Shown one piece after another: positions 36,771 through 46,746 of a DNA stretch of 64,000 nt. A model generated the notes under the pieces. The model did not search any database and was not told the origin of the DNA. It saw only the letters and a program-made list of their open reading frames with translations. Positions within the stretch are counted from its first letter, which is position 1. The number at the start of each line of letters is the position of its first letter. The stretch comes from Microvirga arvi (GTDB lineage Bacteria; Pseudomonadota; Alphaproteobacteria; Rhizobiales; Beijerinckiaceae): positions 1-64,000 of the forward strand of contig NZ_JAFEMD010000029.1 of NCBI RefSeq assembly GCF_016892765.1. The letters are read 5' to 3'. A program made the position numbers and the translations under genes.

Positions 36771-38075
36771 ATGAGCGCGAGTGAAGCGGCACACACCCAT
36801 CTCTCCAACAGCTTCTTCTCGGCGAGCCTCGCCGACAGCGATCCCGAGATCGCCCGCGCCATCGGCCTGGAGCTCGGTCGCCAGCGCGACGAGATCGAGC
36901 TGATCGCTTCCGAGAACATCGTCTCCCGCGCCGTCCTGGAAGCGCAAGGCTCGGTGATGACCAACAAGTATGCGGAGGGCTACCCGGGCCGCCGCTACTA
37001 TGGCGGCTGCCAGTTCGTCGACATGGCCGAGGAGCTTGCCATCGAGCGCGCCAAGCGCCTGTTCGACTGCCGCTTCGCCAATGTCCAGCCGAACTCCGGC
37101 TCCCAGGCCAACCAGGCCGTGTTCATGGCGCTGATGAAGCCCGGCGACACCTTCATGGGCCTCGACCTCGCCTGCGGCGGCCACCTGACCCATGGCTCGC
37201 CGGTCAATATGTCGGGCAAGTGGTTCAACGTGGTGAGCTACAAGGTCCGCGAGAGCGACCAGATCATCGACATGGACGAGGTCGCGCAGCTCGCCCGCGA
37301 GCACAAGCCGAAGGTGATCGTCGCCGGCGGCTCGGCCTATTCGCGGTTCTGGGACTTCGCCCGTTTCCGCGAGATCGCGGACGAGGTCGGCGCCTTCTTC
37401 ATGGTCGACATCGCGCATTTCGCCGGGCTTGTCGCCGGCGGCGCCCATCCGTCCCCGTTCCCGCACGCCCACGTGGTCACCACGACGACCCACAAGACCC
37501 TGCGCGGCCCGCGCGGCGGCATGATCCTCACCAACGAGGAAGATCTCGCCAAGAAGATCAACTCGGCCATCTTCCCCGGTCTTCAGGGCGGTCCGCTCAT
37601 GCACGTGATCGCCGCAAAGGCCGTGGCCTTCAGCGAGGCCCTCCGTCCCGAGTTCAAGCTCTATGCCCGCTCCGTGGTCGAGAACGCCAAGGTGCTGGCC
37701 GACACCATGCTGGCGGGCGGCTACGCCATCGTGGCCGGCGGCACGGACAACCACCTGATGCTGGTGGACCTGCGCCCGAAGAAGCTCACCGGCAAGGCCG
37801 CCGAGGCGGCGCTCGGCCGCGCGCACATCACCTGCAACAAGAACGGCGTGCCCTTCGATCCCGAAAAGCCGATGGTCACCTCCGGCATCCGCCTCGGCAC
37901 CCCGGCGGCCACCTCGCGCGGCTTCGGCGTGGCCGAGTTCAAGAAGGTGGGCGAGCTGATCGTCGAGGCCCTGGACGGCCTGGCGCATAACGGTGACGAG
38001 ACCAATACGTCGGTCGAAGAGTCGGTGAAGCAGCGCGTTCACGAGCTGACCCGCCGCTTCCCGATCTACGGGTAA
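36771..38075 (+). CDS. glyA: Serine hydroxymethyltransferase
   Basis: PLP enzyme interconverting serine and glycine with tetrahydrofolate, the main one-carbon source. The 434-residue protein has [35 protein letters not shown], the PLP-lysine motif [13 protein letters not shown] and the C-terminal [19 protein letters not shown] at 36771 has GAGG 7 bases upstream; the open frame upstream is repeat sequence. Followed by the small membrane gene and nrdR. Confidence 0.97.
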   Translation: MSASEAAHTHLSNSFFSASLADSDPEIARAIGLELGRQRDEIELIASENIVSRAVLEAQGSVMTNKYAEGYPGRRYYGGCQFVDMAEELAIERAKRLFDCRFANVQPNSGSQANQAVFMALMKPGDTFMGLDLACGGHLTHGSPVNMSGKWFNVVSYKVRESDQIIDMDEVAQLAREHKPKVIVAGGSAYSRFWDFARFREIADEVGAFFMVDIAHFAGLVAGGAHPSPFPHAHVVTTTTHKTLRGPRGGMILTNEEDLAKKINSAIFPGLQGGPLMHVIAAKAVAFSEALRPEFKLYARSVVENAKVLADTMLAGGYAIVAGGTDNHLMLVDLRPKKLTGKAAEAALGRAHITCNKNGVPFDPEKPMVTSGIRLGTPAATSRGFGVAEFKKVGELIVEALDGLAHNGDETNTSVEESVKQRVHELTRRFPIYG

Positions 38076-38085
38076 GAGGGGCGTC

Positions 38086-38565
38086 GTGGCGAGGCCGGAA
38101 CATTTTCCTCAGCCGGGAATTGGTCGGCTTATCCTCGGTTTTGTGATGGCGCCCTTGTGCGCGACGCTGGCGTTGGGGCTGTTGTCCCGTGTTGACTCCC
38201 CTCCTAATTCCTTTCCTCCTTCCTTGGCGCTGATAAGCCTTCTCTTCGCCCTGACCATAGCGGCCGCGTGTACCATTCTTTTCGGGATCCCCGTGTATCT
38301 GATTCTCCGTCGGCGTGTCCGTCCGACGCTGCCTCGCATCGCGCTGACAGGTAGCCTCCTGGGTTTGGCGTCAAATGTGATTTTTCCAAGTCCCGGAATG
38401 TGGATCGGAATTTACGAAAACTGGGAACAGCTGCCACCTGGGATAATGATTGCGCAATTCCGAACCTTCAGCCTGACTGCGGCTTCCGGCCTGATTGGCG
38501 GAGCAGTCTTCTGGGTGTGTGCCGTCTGGCGAGACCCGAATTTCTCAAGACCGGTAAGTTCATAA
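38086..38565 (+). CDS. Unrecognised four-segment membrane protein
   Basis: A 159-residue hydrophobic protein not recognised from any family. Hydrophobic stretches lie near residues 13-35, 46-75, 85-100 and 125-148; an RRRVRP loop sits between the second and third. GTG start with GAGGGG just upstream, 10 bases after glyA. Its stop overlaps the nrdR start (TAATG), so it is probably translated coupled to nrdR. Base use looks less G+C-rich than glyA and nrdR on either side (visible TTTT and AAT runs), consistent with an insertion into the usual glyA-nrdR order. Function unknown. Confidence 0.65.
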   Translation: MARPEHFPQPGIGRLILGFVMAPLCATLALGLLSRVDSPPNSFPPSLALISLLFALTIAAACTILFGIPVYLILRRRVRPTLPRIALTGSLLGLASNVIFPSPGMWIGIYENWEQLPPGIMIAQFRTFSLTAASGLIGGAVFWVCAVWRDPNFSRPVSS

Positions 38566-39074
38566 TGCGTTGCCCCTATTGCGGGAGCCTGGACACCCAG
38601 GTGAAGGATTCCCGCCCCACGGACGATTCCTCGTCCATCCGCCGCCGCCGCATCTGCCCGGATTGCGGCGGCCGCTTTACGACCTTCGAGCGCGTGCAGC
38701 TGCGCGAGCTGACGGTGGTGAAGCGCTCGGGGAGGCGCGTGCCCTTCGATCGCGACAAGCTCCAGCAATCCGTCGAAGTCGCCCTGCGCAAGCGCCCGGT
38801 GGAGCCCGATCGGGTCGAACGCATGATCAACGGCATCGTGCGCCAGCTCGAGAGCATGAGCGACGGCGAGGTGGCGAGCGAGCAGGTAGGCGAACTCGTG
38901 ATGGAGGGGCTCAAGGGCCTCGACGACGTGGCCTATGTGCGTTTCGCCTCCGTCTACAAGAACTTTCGCGAGGCCAAGGATTTCGAGGAGATTCTTGGCA
39001 AGCTGGCTGAAGGCGAGGGCGAGGAGGATCTGCCGCCTCCGCCCAAGAAGAAGCGCGCTTCGAGCGAGCCATGA
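38565..39074 (+). CDS. nrdR: Transcriptional repressor NrdR
   Basis: ATP-cone repressor of ribonucleotide reductase genes. The 169-residue protein begins with a zinc ribbon (Cys3, Cys6, Cys31, Cys34: MRCPYCGS and ICPDCGGRF) and then has the ATP-cone domain ([29 protein letters not shown]). The C-terminus adds a Lys/Pro-rich tail ([13 protein letters not shown]). Overlaps ribD by 4 bases, the usual nrdR-ribD coupling. Confidence 0.97.
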   Translation: MRCPYCGSLDTQVKDSRPTDDSSSIRRRRICPDCGGRFTTFERVQLRELTVVKRSGRRVPFDRDKLQQSVEVALRKRPVEPDRVERMINGIVRQLESMSDGEVASEQVGELVMEGLKGLDDVAYVRFASVYKNFREAKDFEEILGKLAEGEGEEDLPPPPKKKRASSEP

Positions 39075-40219
39075 ATGCCGCCGGCGCGGGGGGGCAGCCG
39101 CCTGAGAGAACCAGCCACGACGAGCGCTTCATGCACCTCGCGATCGCGCTCGGGTCTCGCCATCTCGGGCTGACATGGCCGAACCCTTCGGTCGGGACCG
39201 TGCTGGTCGATGAGAGCGGAGACGTGCCGGTCATCATCGCCCAGGGCATTACCCAGGCGGGCGGCAGGCCCCATGCCGAGCGTGTGGCGCTGGAAGCGGC
39301 GGGCGAGCGTGCCCGTGGAGCCACTCTTTACGTGACCCTGGAGCCCTGCGCTGCCCGCAGCAGCCGGAACCATGGCCCGTCCTGCACTGATCTCATCGTC
39401 TCTGCCGGAATCGGCCGGCTCGTGGTCAGCGTGCCCGATCCCAGCCCTTTCGCCGCCGGCCAGGGGCCGGAGCGATTCAGTCGCGCCGGGATCCCGATCT
39501 CCGTCGGCTGCTTGGCGGAAGAGGGTGCGAGGCTCCACCGGGGCCACATCACCCGCGTCGCGAAGGGGCGGCCCGCCGTGACGGTGAAGCTCGCCCGGAG
39601 CACGGAAGGCTTTGCCGGATCCCGGCAGGGGCCGCGCCTGATGCTCACCGGAGAAATCGCGAACGCCAAGGTCCATCTGATGCGGGCCCATGCCGACGCC
39701 ATCATGGTCGGGGCTGGCACCGTGCTGGCGGACGATCCGCTCCTGAACGTGCGCTTGGCCGGCCTGGAGAATCGTTCGCCCGTTCGCATCGTCATCGATT
39801 CTCAGCTGAGGACGTCCCCAGCCTCGCGGGTCGCGGCCGGGGCGCGGGAGATCCCGACTTGGATCGTGACCACGGCGGATGCTTCTGTCGACGCTGAGAG
39901 GGCTCTCTCGGCGCTCGGCGTCGAGGTTCTGCGGGTCTCGGCGGACGGTTCCGGTCGCGTCTCGCTGCCGGAGGCCATGCAGCTTCTCGGCACCCGCGGC
40001 CTGACTCGGATCTTCTGCGAGGGCGGCCCGGAACTGGCGGATGCCCTGGCAGAGGCCGATCTCATCGACGATCTCGTCCTGATCACGGGCCGCTCCGCGA
40101 GGGGTCTCGGCGATGTTCCGGCCCTCGGCCCGGCGCTGCAGGACCGCATGGATCATCTTAGCTTATGGGCCGAGGAACAGATCGGCCCCGATCTTTTCAT
40201 GTCTTGGGAGAGACCCTGA
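39071..40219 (+). CDS. ribD: Riboflavin biosynthesis protein RibD (deaminase/reductase)
   Basis: Bifunctional enzyme: the N-terminal cytidine-deaminase-like domain deaminates the pyrimidine, and the C-terminal domain reduces the ribose. Zinc ligands are His68-Ala-Glu70 (RPHAERVAL) and cysteines 93 and 105 ([15 protein letters not shown]). Eleven residues lie between the two cysteines, against eight in the usual PCSHHGRTPPC motif, an odd detail. The reductase domain has [19 protein letters not shown] and the end [12 protein letters not shown]. The 382-residue length is normal. ribE starts in its stop codon (TGATG). Confidence 0.93.
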   Translation: MNAAGAGGQPPERTSHDERFMHLAIALGSRHLGLTWPNPSVGTVLVDESGDVPVIIAQGITQAGGRPHAERVALEAAGERARGATLYVTLEPCAARSSRNHGPSCTDLIVSAGIGRLVVSVPDPSPFAAGQGPERFSRAGIPISVGCLAEEGARLHRGHITRVAKGRPAVTVKLARSTEGFAGSRQGPRLMLTGEIANAKVHLMRAHADAIMVGAGTVLADDPLLNVRLAGLENRSPVRIVIDSQLRTSPASRVAAGAREIPTWIVTTADASVDAERALSALGVEVLRVSADGSGRVSLPEAMQLLGTRGLTRIFCEGGPELADALAEADLIDDLVLITGRSARGLGDVPALGPALQDRMDHLSLWAEEQIGPDLFMSWERP

Positions 40220-40854
40220 TGTTTACGGGTATCGTCACCGATGTCGGTGAAGTCGCAACGGTGGAAGGGTCTCAAGGTACCCTGAAGCGCCTGCGCATCC
40301 ATTCAGCCTTCGATCCCGCCACGATCACGCTCGGCGCCTCCATCGCCTGCGGCGGTCCATGCCTGACGGTGGTGGGCTTCGGTCCGCGCGATGGCGGCTG
40401 CTGGTTCGATGTGGATGCCGCGGCCGAGACCCTCGAGCGCACCACGGTCGGTGAATGGCAGGCGGGCACGAAGGTCAATCTGGAGCGCTCGCTCAAGATC
40501 GGCGACGAGCTCGGCGGGCACATGGTCACCGGTCATGTAGACAGCGTCGCCGCCATCGTCGCCAAGGAGGCGATCACGTCGGGCGACGATCCCTGGGGGC
40601 CGACCGCCCGCTTCACGATCAAGGCGCCGCACGCGCTGGCTCCGTTCATCGCCGAGAAGGGCTCCGTCTGCCTCGACGGCACGTCGCTCACCGTGAACTC
40701 GGTCAACGACGACATGTTCTCCGTGCTGATCATTCCCCACACCCTCGCCGTCACCACCTGGGGCGACCGGCAGGTGGGCGACAGGCTCAATCTCGAGGTC
40801 GATCTCATGGCGCGCTACGCGGCGCGGCTTGCGGACGCGCGCCGGGGGGAGTAG
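40219..40854 (+). CDS. ribE: Riboflavin synthase alpha chain
   Basis: Dismutates two molecules of 6,7-dimethyl-8-ribityllumazine to riboflavin. The 211-residue protein starts with the family [12 protein letters not shown] and has two tandem lumazine-binding domains; the second begins near residue 100, GGHMVTGHVDSVA joins them, and SLTVNSVNDDMFSVLIIPHT is in the second. Start overlaps the ribD stop by one base. Confidence 0.96.
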   Translation: MFTGIVTDVGEVATVEGSQGTLKRLRIHSAFDPATITLGASIACGGPCLTVVGFGPRDGGCWFDVDAAAETLERTTVGEWQAGTKVNLERSLKIGDELGGHMVTGHVDSVAAIVAKEAITSGDDPWGPTARFTIKAPHALAPFIAEKGSVCLDGTSLTVNSVNDDMFSVLIIPHTLAVTTWGDRQVGDRLNLEVDLMARYAARLADARRGE

Positions 40855-40890
40855 TGGAACGCCCAGCATTTCCCTCTTTGTCAGGGCTCT

Positions 40891-40992
40891 TTCCTCATCC
40901 TGAGGAGGGCCGCAGGCCCGTCTCGAAGGAGATTCCAGCGCTCTCTGGATCCTCCTTCGAGACGGCGCTTCGCGCCTTCCTCAGGATGAGGA
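40891..40992. repeat. Long intergenic inverted repeat (D type) between ribE and ribH
   Basis: TTCCTCATCCTGAGGAGGGC ... CGTCTCGAAGGAG on the left pairs with CTCCTTCGAGACGGC ... CCTTCCTCAGGATGAGGA on the right, forming a near-perfect hairpin of roughly 100 bases with a central loop around 40935-40950. Elements of this look are common between genes in Methylobacteriaceae and relatives. It occurs once in this window. Confidence 0.85.
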
Positions 40993-41026
40993 CGGAAGCT
41001 CACGAAGGTCTTGAAAGTCGTCACTC

Positions 41027-41515
41027 ATGGTCGCCCCTTCCGAAAAGCCGAAAAGTTCCCGCCCGCCGGTTCCCGGCGCTCGCATCCTGGTCGTCGAAGC
41101 CCGCTTCTATGACGAGATCGCCGATGAGCTTCTGCGCGGTGCGCAAGGAGCCGTCGAGGCGGCGCAGGCCGGCATGGACGTCCTGACGCTGGACGGTGCG
41201 CTCGAGATCCCGGCCGCCATCGCCATCGCGCTCGATGCGGCAGAGAAGGCCGGCAGGCCTTACGATGCGGTCGTGGCTTTGGGCTGCGTGATCCGCGGCG
41301 AGACGGGCCATTACGACATCGTCGCCGGCGAGAGCGCCCGCGCGCTGATGGATCTCTCCGTCGCGCGCCGCATTCCGCTGGCCAACGGCATCCTGACCGT
41401 CGAGAATGAGCAGCAGGCCTGGACCCGCGCGAGCGTGAATGAATTGAATAAGGGCGGGGGCGCGGTGGAAGCGGCGCTCGCCGTCCTGCGCATCAAACAG
41501 AAACTGGAGGCCTGA
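41027..41515 (+). CDS. ribH: 6,7-dimethyl-8-ribityllumazine synthase
   Basis: Lumazine synthase, which condenses the ribityl pyrimidine with dihydroxybutanone phosphate. The 162-residue protein has the substrate loop [49 protein letters not shown] and the closing [12 protein letters not shown] motif. An extra 18-residue Pro/Ser/Lys-rich N-terminus precedes the fold. Followed 2 bases later by nusB. Confidence 0.96.
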   Translation: MVAPSEKPKSSRPPVPGARILVVEARFYDEIADELLRGAQGAVEAAQAGMDVLTLDGALEIPAAIAIALDAAEKAGRPYDAVVALGCVIRGETGHYDIVAGESARALMDLSVARRIPLANGILTVENEQQAWTRASVNELNKGGGAVEAALAVLRIKQKLEA

Positions 41516-41517
41516 TC

Positions 41518-42000
41518 ATGACGAAGCCAGCAGAGCGCTCGGCCGCTCGCCTCGCTGCCGTCCAGGCCCTCTACCAGATGGACGTGTCGGGCAAGTCCGT
41601 CATCGATGCCCTGGCCGAGTTCGAGGCCTTCTGGATCGGCCGGGAGGTCGAGGGCATCACGTTCCAGCCATCGGACAACGCCTTCTTCCGCGACATCCTC
41701 TCGGGCGTGGTCAAGAACCAGCGCGAGATCGACCTGAAGATCGATGGCGCGCTGGCGACGGACTGGCCGCTGAAGCGCGTCGAGGCGGTTATCCGCGCCA
41801 TCCTGCGCGGCGGCGGCTACGAGCTGATGTTCCGCAAGGATGTGCCGGCCCGCGTCGTCATCACCGAGTACGTGGACGTCACCCACAGCTTCTACGGCGA
41901 GGACGAGCCCGGTCTCGTCAATGCGGTTCTCGACAAGGTGGCCCGCGAGGCTCGCCCCGGCGAGTTGGAAAAGAAGGCTGCGGGGCAGGGAAAACGATAA
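41518..42000 (+). CDS. nusB: Transcription antitermination factor NusB
   Basis: All-helical protein that binds boxA RNA with NusE for rRNA antitermination. The 160-residue sequence has ARLAAVQALYQMD at the start, DWPLKRVEAVIRAILRGGGYEL and VVITEYVDVTHSFYGEDEPGLVNAVLD. Immediately downstream of ribH, the conserved ribH-nusB-thiL order. Confidence 0.95.
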   Translation: MTKPAERSAARLAAVQALYQMDVSGKSVIDALAEFEAFWIGREVEGITFQPSDNAFFRDILSGVVKNQREIDLKIDGALATDWPLKRVEAVIRAILRGGGYELMFRKDVPARVVITEYVDVTHSFYGEDEPGLVNAVLDKVAREARPGELEKKAAGQGKR

Positions 42001-42012
42001 GGCGTGCTGGGA

Positions 42013-42122
42013 ACTCTCCTCCCCCCTTGTGGGGAGGAGATGGAGGTGGGGGTGTTGGCGCCATAGCCAAATAGGTTATCACTCACACCTCCACCCTGGC
42101 CCTTCCCACAAGGGGGAGGGAA
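42013..42122. repeat. C-type inverted repeat between nusB and thiL
   Basis: CTCCTCCCCCCTTGTGGGGAGGAG ... GGAGGTGGGGGT on the left and ACACCTCCACCCTGGCCCTT-CCCACAAGGGGGAGGG on the right form an inverted pair. It is the same C motif that forms the outer arms of the composites at 28331 and 31725, here with a short unique centre and no A unit. Confidence 0.8.
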
Positions 42123-42138
42123 GGAGCCGCGTCTGCCC

Positions 42139-43125
42139 ATGAGTGTGCAACGACCTTCGGAAGACAGCCTGATCGCCCGCTTCTTCGCCCCCATTGCCGG
42201 CGAGGGAGCCTTGAACCTCAAGGACGATGCAGCGTGCCTGACGCCGGAGCCCGGCCACGACCTTGTCCTCACCATGGATGCGCTGGTGGAGCGCGTGCAC
42301 TTCCTGCCCGAGGATCCTCCCGGCTCCATCGCCCGCAAGGCGCTCGGCGTGAACGTTTCGGATTTGGCGGCCAAGGGTGCCGAGCCCTCGGGATTCCTCC
42401 TGAGCCTCGCATTGCCTGATGACTGGTCTGAGAACTGGCTTTCCGGTTTCGCTGCTGGCCTGGGAGAGGCCTCTCGCGACTTCGCCTGCCCGCTCCTCGG
42501 CGGCGATACGGTGAGGGCGAGGGGGCCGCTGACCCTCTCCGTCACGGCCGTCGGACAGGTTCCCACCGGCCGGATGGTTCTGCGCACCACGGCCCGGGCG
42601 GGCGACGTCCTCTGCCTCACCGGCACCATCGGGGATGCAGCCTTCGGCCTGAAGCTGCGCTCCAAGCCGGGCTGGGCCGAGAACCTGTCGTCGGACGAAA
42701 GAGCGCATCTCGCCGACCGCTATCTCCACCCGCAGCCCCGCCACCGGCTTGCTGCCGCCCTGCGCAGCCATGCCAGTGCCGCCATGGACGTTTCGGACGG
42801 CCTCGCCGGCGACCTCGCCAAGATGATGCGGGCGAGTGGCGTCGCGGCCGTGGTCGAGGCGAACCAGGTGCCGCTCTCGGTTGCAGCGGCCAAGGCCGTG
42901 CAGGCCTCGCCTGACCTCCTGGACCTCGCCCTGACCGGCGGGGACGACTACGAGATTCTCTGCACCGTTCCGGAAAAGAATCTCGACAGCTTCAGCAAAG
43001 ATGCCGATAGGGTAGGGGTCGCCCTGTCCGTCATTGGCCGAGTCGTCTCAGGACATGATCGGCCGGTCTTTCGGATGAACGGACTCGAAAGACGCTACGA
43101 TGTCGGCTCCTACCAGCATTTCTGA
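42139..43125 (+). CDS. thiL: Thiamine-monophosphate kinase
   Basis: Phosphorylates thiamine monophosphate to the diphosphate. The 328-residue protein has LKDDAACLTP (metal/ATP region), DALVERVHF, the ALGVNVSDLAAKGAEPSGFL motif, GGDTVRA and MDVSDGLAGDLAKM. The 3' end overlaps the MFS gene by 26 bases. Confidence 0.95.
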   Translation: MSVQRPSEDSLIARFFAPIAGEGALNLKDDAACLTPEPGHDLVLTMDALVERVHFLPEDPPGSIARKALGVNVSDLAAKGAEPSGFLLSLALPDDWSENWLSGFAAGLGEASRDFACPLLGGDTVRARGPLTLSVTAVGQVPTGRMVLRTTARAGDVLCLTGTIGDAAFGLKLRSKPGWAENLSSDERAHLADRYLHPQPRHRLAAALRSHASAAMDVSDGLAGDLAKMMRASGVAAVVEANQVPLSVAAAKAVQASPDLLDLALTGGDDYEILCTVPEKNLDSFSKDADRVGVALSVIGRVVSGHDRPVFRMNGLERRYDVGSYQHF

Positions 43126-44335
43126 TACCTCCTTCCAGACGCCTGCCAGCAGCGACGCCATCGCCAAGCACAATGCCGTGGTGCTGGCGGTCGCCATGGC
43201 GCTGGGCGGGTCGAGTCCTTCTATCGTGGTGTCACTCGGCGGCCTCGTGGGGCAAGCACTCGCCACGAACAAGGAACTGGCGACGCTCCCGGTCAGCCTT
43301 CTGAACCTCGGCCTCGCGCTCGGCACCATCCCGGCCGCGATGTTCATGCGCAAATCGGGCCGACGCATCGGCTACATCGTCGGCGCCGGGATCGGCCTGT
43401 TCGGCGGCGGCATAGCGGCCTTCGGCATCGCCTCATACAGCTTTGTGCTCTTCTGCCTCGGCACTCTGATCATCGGCAGCTACGGGTCCTTCAACCAGAG
43501 CTACCGGTTCGCCGCGACCGATGCTGCTTCTGAATCCTTCAAGCCGCGGGCGATCTCCTGGGTGATGACGGGAGGCCTGATCGCCGGCGTCGTTGGTCCT
43601 CAAACAGTGATCTGGACGCGAGATGTCGTTCAAGCCGCTCCCTTTGCCGGAGCCTTCCTGGGGCAAGCGACTCTGGCCTTTCTTTCGATGATCGCCGTGT
43701 CCTTCCTGCGGCCGGCACCCGTGAGCATCGCCTCCACCAATGCCGGCGGCGGCAGGCCCTTGCTGGAAATCGTTCGGCAGCCGCGCTTTATCGTGGCCGC
43801 GGTCACCGGCCTGGTCTCCTATAGCCTCATGACCTTCATGATGACGGCCGCGCCTCTTGCGATGATCGGCTGCGGCCATTCGGTCGGAGCGGCGGCGCTC
43901 GGCATCCAATGGCATATCCTGGCCATGTTCGGCCCGAGCTTCTTCACCGGCCGCCTGATCACCCGCTTTGGCAAGGGCCGGGTGACGGGGGCCGGGCTCG
44001 TGCTGATTGCCCTCTCCGCCGTGATCGGCCTGTCCGGCATCACCATCGCTCATTTCTGGACAACGCTGATCCTCCTCGGCCTCGGCTGGAACTTCGGGTT
44101 CATCGGAGCGACGGCCCTCGTGACCGACTGCTACCGCCCCGAGGAGCGGGCGAAGGTGCAGGCGGCCAACGACTTCCTGATCTTCGGCTCGGTCGCCCTG
44201 GCTTCCTTCTCCTCTGGAAAGCTCCTGAGTGCCGGCGGCTGGGAGAGCGTGAACTGGCTGGTCTTCCCGCCCGTCGTCATCGCGCTAGTTCTGCTGGCTT
44301 GGCAGCAGAAGACCAGGGCTACATTACCCGCTTAA
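43100..44335 (+). CDS. MFS transporter
   Basis: Major facilitator superfamily permease of 411 residues with about twelve hydrophobic helices. The loop between helices 2 and 3 has MFMRKSGRRIGYIVG (MFS motif A-like) and the centre RLITRFGKGRVTGAG repeats the pattern. Resembles YfiS/MdfA-like drug or metabolite efflux permeases, but substrate is not inferable. The start lies within the last 26 bases of thiL, so translation may be coupled. Confidence 0.85.
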   Translation: MSAPTSISDTSFQTPASSDAIAKHNAVVLAVAMALGGSSPSIVVSLGGLVGQALATNKELATLPVSLLNLGLALGTIPAAMFMRKSGRRIGYIVGAGIGLFGGGIAAFGIASYSFVLFCLGTLIIGSYGSFNQSYRFAATDAASESFKPRAISWVMTGGLIAGVVGPQTVIWTRDVVQAAPFAGAFLGQATLAFLSMIAVSFLRPAPVSIASTNAGGGRPLLEIVRQPRFIVAAVTGLVSYSLMTFMMTAAPLAMIGCGHSVGAAALGIQWHILAMFGPSFFTGRLITRFGKGRVTGAGLVLIALSAVIGLSGITIAHFWTTLILLGLGWNFGFIGATALVTDCYRPEERAKVQAANDFLIFGSVALASFSSGKLLSAGGWESVNWLVFPPVVIALVLLAWQQKTRATLPA

Positions 44336-44495
44336 AGTATGAAGGGCTTCCCTGTGGGTTGCGCCGAGGGGATTATTGCGAACCGCCTAGTTTTTTGCCA
44401 CCAAGTATAAAGTTCGCTGGGGGTAGGGACCGGTCAAGGCTAGAAAACAAGCCTTGATGAGCGGTTTTCCGCTTTCCCATAACAAGGATGGCATG

Positions 44496-46619
44496 ATGGC
44501 ACTGACCCTAATTATCTTGGGCGGGCTTCTTTCGATCGCGTATGGCTTCTGGGCCATCAGCGATGTGATGAAGCGGGACGCCGGTTCTCAGCGTATGCAG
44601 GAAATCGCCGGGGCGATTGCCGAGGGCGCAAAGGCCTATCTCCGCAGGCAATACCTCACGATCGCAATCGTAGGCGTGGTCCTGTTTGCAGTGATTGCGT
44701 ATTTCCTGGGCATTCGGGTTGCCATCGGTTTCGCCATCGGCGCCATTCTCTCGGGCATGGCCGGCTTCATCGGCATGAACGTCTCCGTCCGCGCCAACGT
44801 GCGCACAGCCCAGGCTGCGACCCAGTCCCTCGGGGGCGGTCTTGATGTGGCCTTCAAGGCAGGTGCCGTTACGGGAATGCTCGTGGCCGGTCTCGCGCTG
44901 CTCGGTGTGGCTCTTTACTACGGCTATCTCACCCGCATCGCCGGCCTGAACCCGGCTGATCGCGTCGTCATCGACAGCCTCGTCGCCCTCGGCTTCGGCG
45001 CATCGCTCATCTCGATCTTCGCCCGTCTCGGCGGCGGCATCTTCACCAAAGGCGCCGACGTGGGCGGCGACCTGGTCGGCAAGGTCGAAGCCGGAATTCC
45101 GGAAGACGATCCGCGCAACCCGGCCACCATCGCCGACAACGTGGGCGACAATGTCGGGGATTGCGCGGGCATGGCGGCCGACCTGTTCGAGACCTATGCG
45201 GTGACCGTGGTCGCCACCATGGTTCTCGCGGCGATCTTCTTTGCCGGTCAGGCGAACCTCGACACCATGCTGATGTACCCGCTCGGCATTGGCGCGGCTT
45301 GCATCGTAACCTCGATCATCGGCACCTTCTTCGTGAAGCTCGGGCAGAACGAGTCCATCATGGGCGCGCTCTACAAGGGGCTGATCGTGACGGGCATTCT
45401 CTCGGCGATCGCCATTGGCCTTGTGACCTGGCAGATGATCGGCTTGGGACCCATCGCGGGAGCGGAGTTCACGGGGCAGAGCCTGTTCTGGTGCGCCGTC
45501 ATCGGCCTCGCCGTGACGGCTCTCATCGTCGTCATCACCGAGTACTATACTGGCGTCGGTTTCCGCCCCGTGCGGTCCATCGCACAGTCCTCGGTGACCG
45601 GCCATGGCACGAACGTGATCCAGGGCCTTGCGGTCTCGCTGGAATCCACCGCGCTGCCGACCATCGTCATCATTGCGGGCATCATCGTGGCCTTCAAGCT
45701 GGCCGGCCTCTTCGGCATCGCCATCGCCGTGACGGCCATGCTGGGCGTTGCAGGCATGATCGTGGCTCTCGACGCCTTCGGTCCCGTGACCGACAACGCA
45801 GGCGGCATTGCCGAGATGGCAGGCCTGCCGAAGGAGGTCCGCAAGTCGACGGATGCTCTGGACGCGGTCGGCAACACCACGAAGGCCGTGACGAAGGGCT
45901 ATGCCATCGGCTCTGCTGGCCTCGGTGCCCTAGTTCTCTTCGCGGCGTATACCTCGGACCTGAACTTCTTCACCCAGAATGCGGCACGCTACCCGTACTT
46001 CCAGGGGGTGGCTCCGAACTTCTCCCTCACCAACCCTTACGTGGTGGTGGGGCTTCTGTTCGGCGGTCTCATTCCCTTCCTGTTCGGCGGCATCGCCATG
46101 ACGGCAGTGGGCCGGGCAGCCGGCGCCGTGGTCGAGGAAGTGCGGCGTCAGTTCCGCGAGAAGCCGGGCATCATGGCCGGCACGGACCGTCCGGATTACG
46201 GACGCGCCGTCGATATGCTGACCCGGGCGGCGATCAAGGAAATGATCGTGCCCTCGCTCCTGCCGGTGCTGGCGCCGATCGTGACCTATTTCGTGGTCTA
46301 CTGGGTGGCGGGCAAGTCCGAGGCTTTCTCAGCCGTGGGCGCCATGCTGCTGGGTGTGATCGTGACGGGCCTGTTCGTCGCCATCTCCATGACCTCGGGC
46401 GGCGGCGCATGGGACAATGCCAAGAAGTCCTTCGAGGATGGGTTCACGGATGCGTCCGGCACGACCCACCACAAGGGCTCTGAGGCCCATAAGGCTTCCG
46501 TCACCGGCGATACCGTCGGCGATCCCTACAAGGATACGGCAGGCCCTGCCGTGAACCCGGCGATCAAGATCACCAACATCATCGCCCTGCTTCTCCTCGC
46601 CATCCTGGCGCATTCGTAA
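44496..46619 (+). CDS. hppA: K(+)-insensitive proton-translocating pyrophosphatase
   Basis: Membrane H+-PPase that uses PPi hydrolysis to pump protons. The 707-residue protein has about sixteen helices, the PPi-binding loop [39 protein letters not shown], and the diagnostic [17 protein letters not shown]. Lys in GNTTKA (Ala in potassium-dependent enzymes) places it in the K+-independent class, as in Rhodospirillum rubrum. ATG at 44496 is preferred, 7 bases after AAGGA; another ATG is 3 bases before. A clear terminator follows. Confidence 0.95.
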   Translation: MALTLIILGGLLSIAYGFWAISDVMKRDAGSQRMQEIAGAIAEGAKAYLRRQYLTIAIVGVVLFAVIAYFLGIRVAIGFAIGAILSGMAGFIGMNVSVRANVRTAQAATQSLGGGLDVAFKAGAVTGMLVAGLALLGVALYYGYLTRIAGLNPADRVVIDSLVALGFGASLISIFARLGGGIFTKGADVGGDLVGKVEAGIPEDDPRNPATIADNVGDNVGDCAGMAADLFETYAVTVVATMVLAAIFFAGQANLDTMLMYPLGIGAACIVTSIIGTFFVKLGQNESIMGALYKGLIVTGILSAIAIGLVTWQMIGLGPIAGAEFTGQSLFWCAVIGLAVTALIVVITEYYTGVGFRPVRSIAQSSVTGHGTNVIQGLAVSLESTALPTIVIIAGIIVAFKLAGLFGIAIAVTAMLGVAGMIVALDAFGPVTDNAGGIAEMAGLPKEVRKSTDALDAVGNTTKAVTKGYAIGSAGLGALVLFAAYTSDLNFFTQNAARYPYFQGVAPNFSLTNPYVVVGLLFGGLIPFLFGGIAMTAVGRAAGAVVEEVRRQFREKPGIMAGTDRPDYGRAVDMLTRAAIKEMIVPSLLPVLAPIVTYFVVYWVAGKSEAFSAVGAMLLGVIVTGLFVAISMTSGGGAWDNAKKSFEDGFTDASGTTHHKGSEAHKASVTGDTVGDPYKDTAGPAVNPAIKITNIIALLLLAILAHS

Positions 46620-46644
46620 GAAGCGACGGCCTCAGAAACAGTCA

Positions 46645-46675
46645 AACCCGCGGCATGTCCGCGGGTTTTTCTTTG
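46645..46675 (+). terminator. Rho-independent terminator after hppA
   Basis: ACCCGCGG-CATGT-CCGCGGGT stem followed by TTTTTCTTT, 26 bases after the hppA stop. The stem extends with AA/TT pairs at its base. Confidence 0.92.
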
Positions 46676-46698
46676 CTGCCCAAGGCTTCCGACACGAA

Positions 46699-46723
46699 AA
46701 TGGCCGGGGCGAGCCCGGCCATC
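46699..46723. repeat. Half A-type hairpin downstream of bamE
   Basis: ATGGCCGGG-GCGAG-CCCGGCCAT, the ATGGCCGGG half of the A unit alone, 24 bases beyond the bamE stop on the minus strand. It may be a remnant or an independent copy. Confidence 0.7.
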
Positions 46724-46746
46724 GTAGAACCCGAGAGATAGATCGC

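Noticed and set aside
40855-41026. Possible FMN riboswitch between ribE and ribH
   Set aside because: The bases form one simple long hairpin of the D repeat type and lack the multi-branched conserved core of the RFN element.
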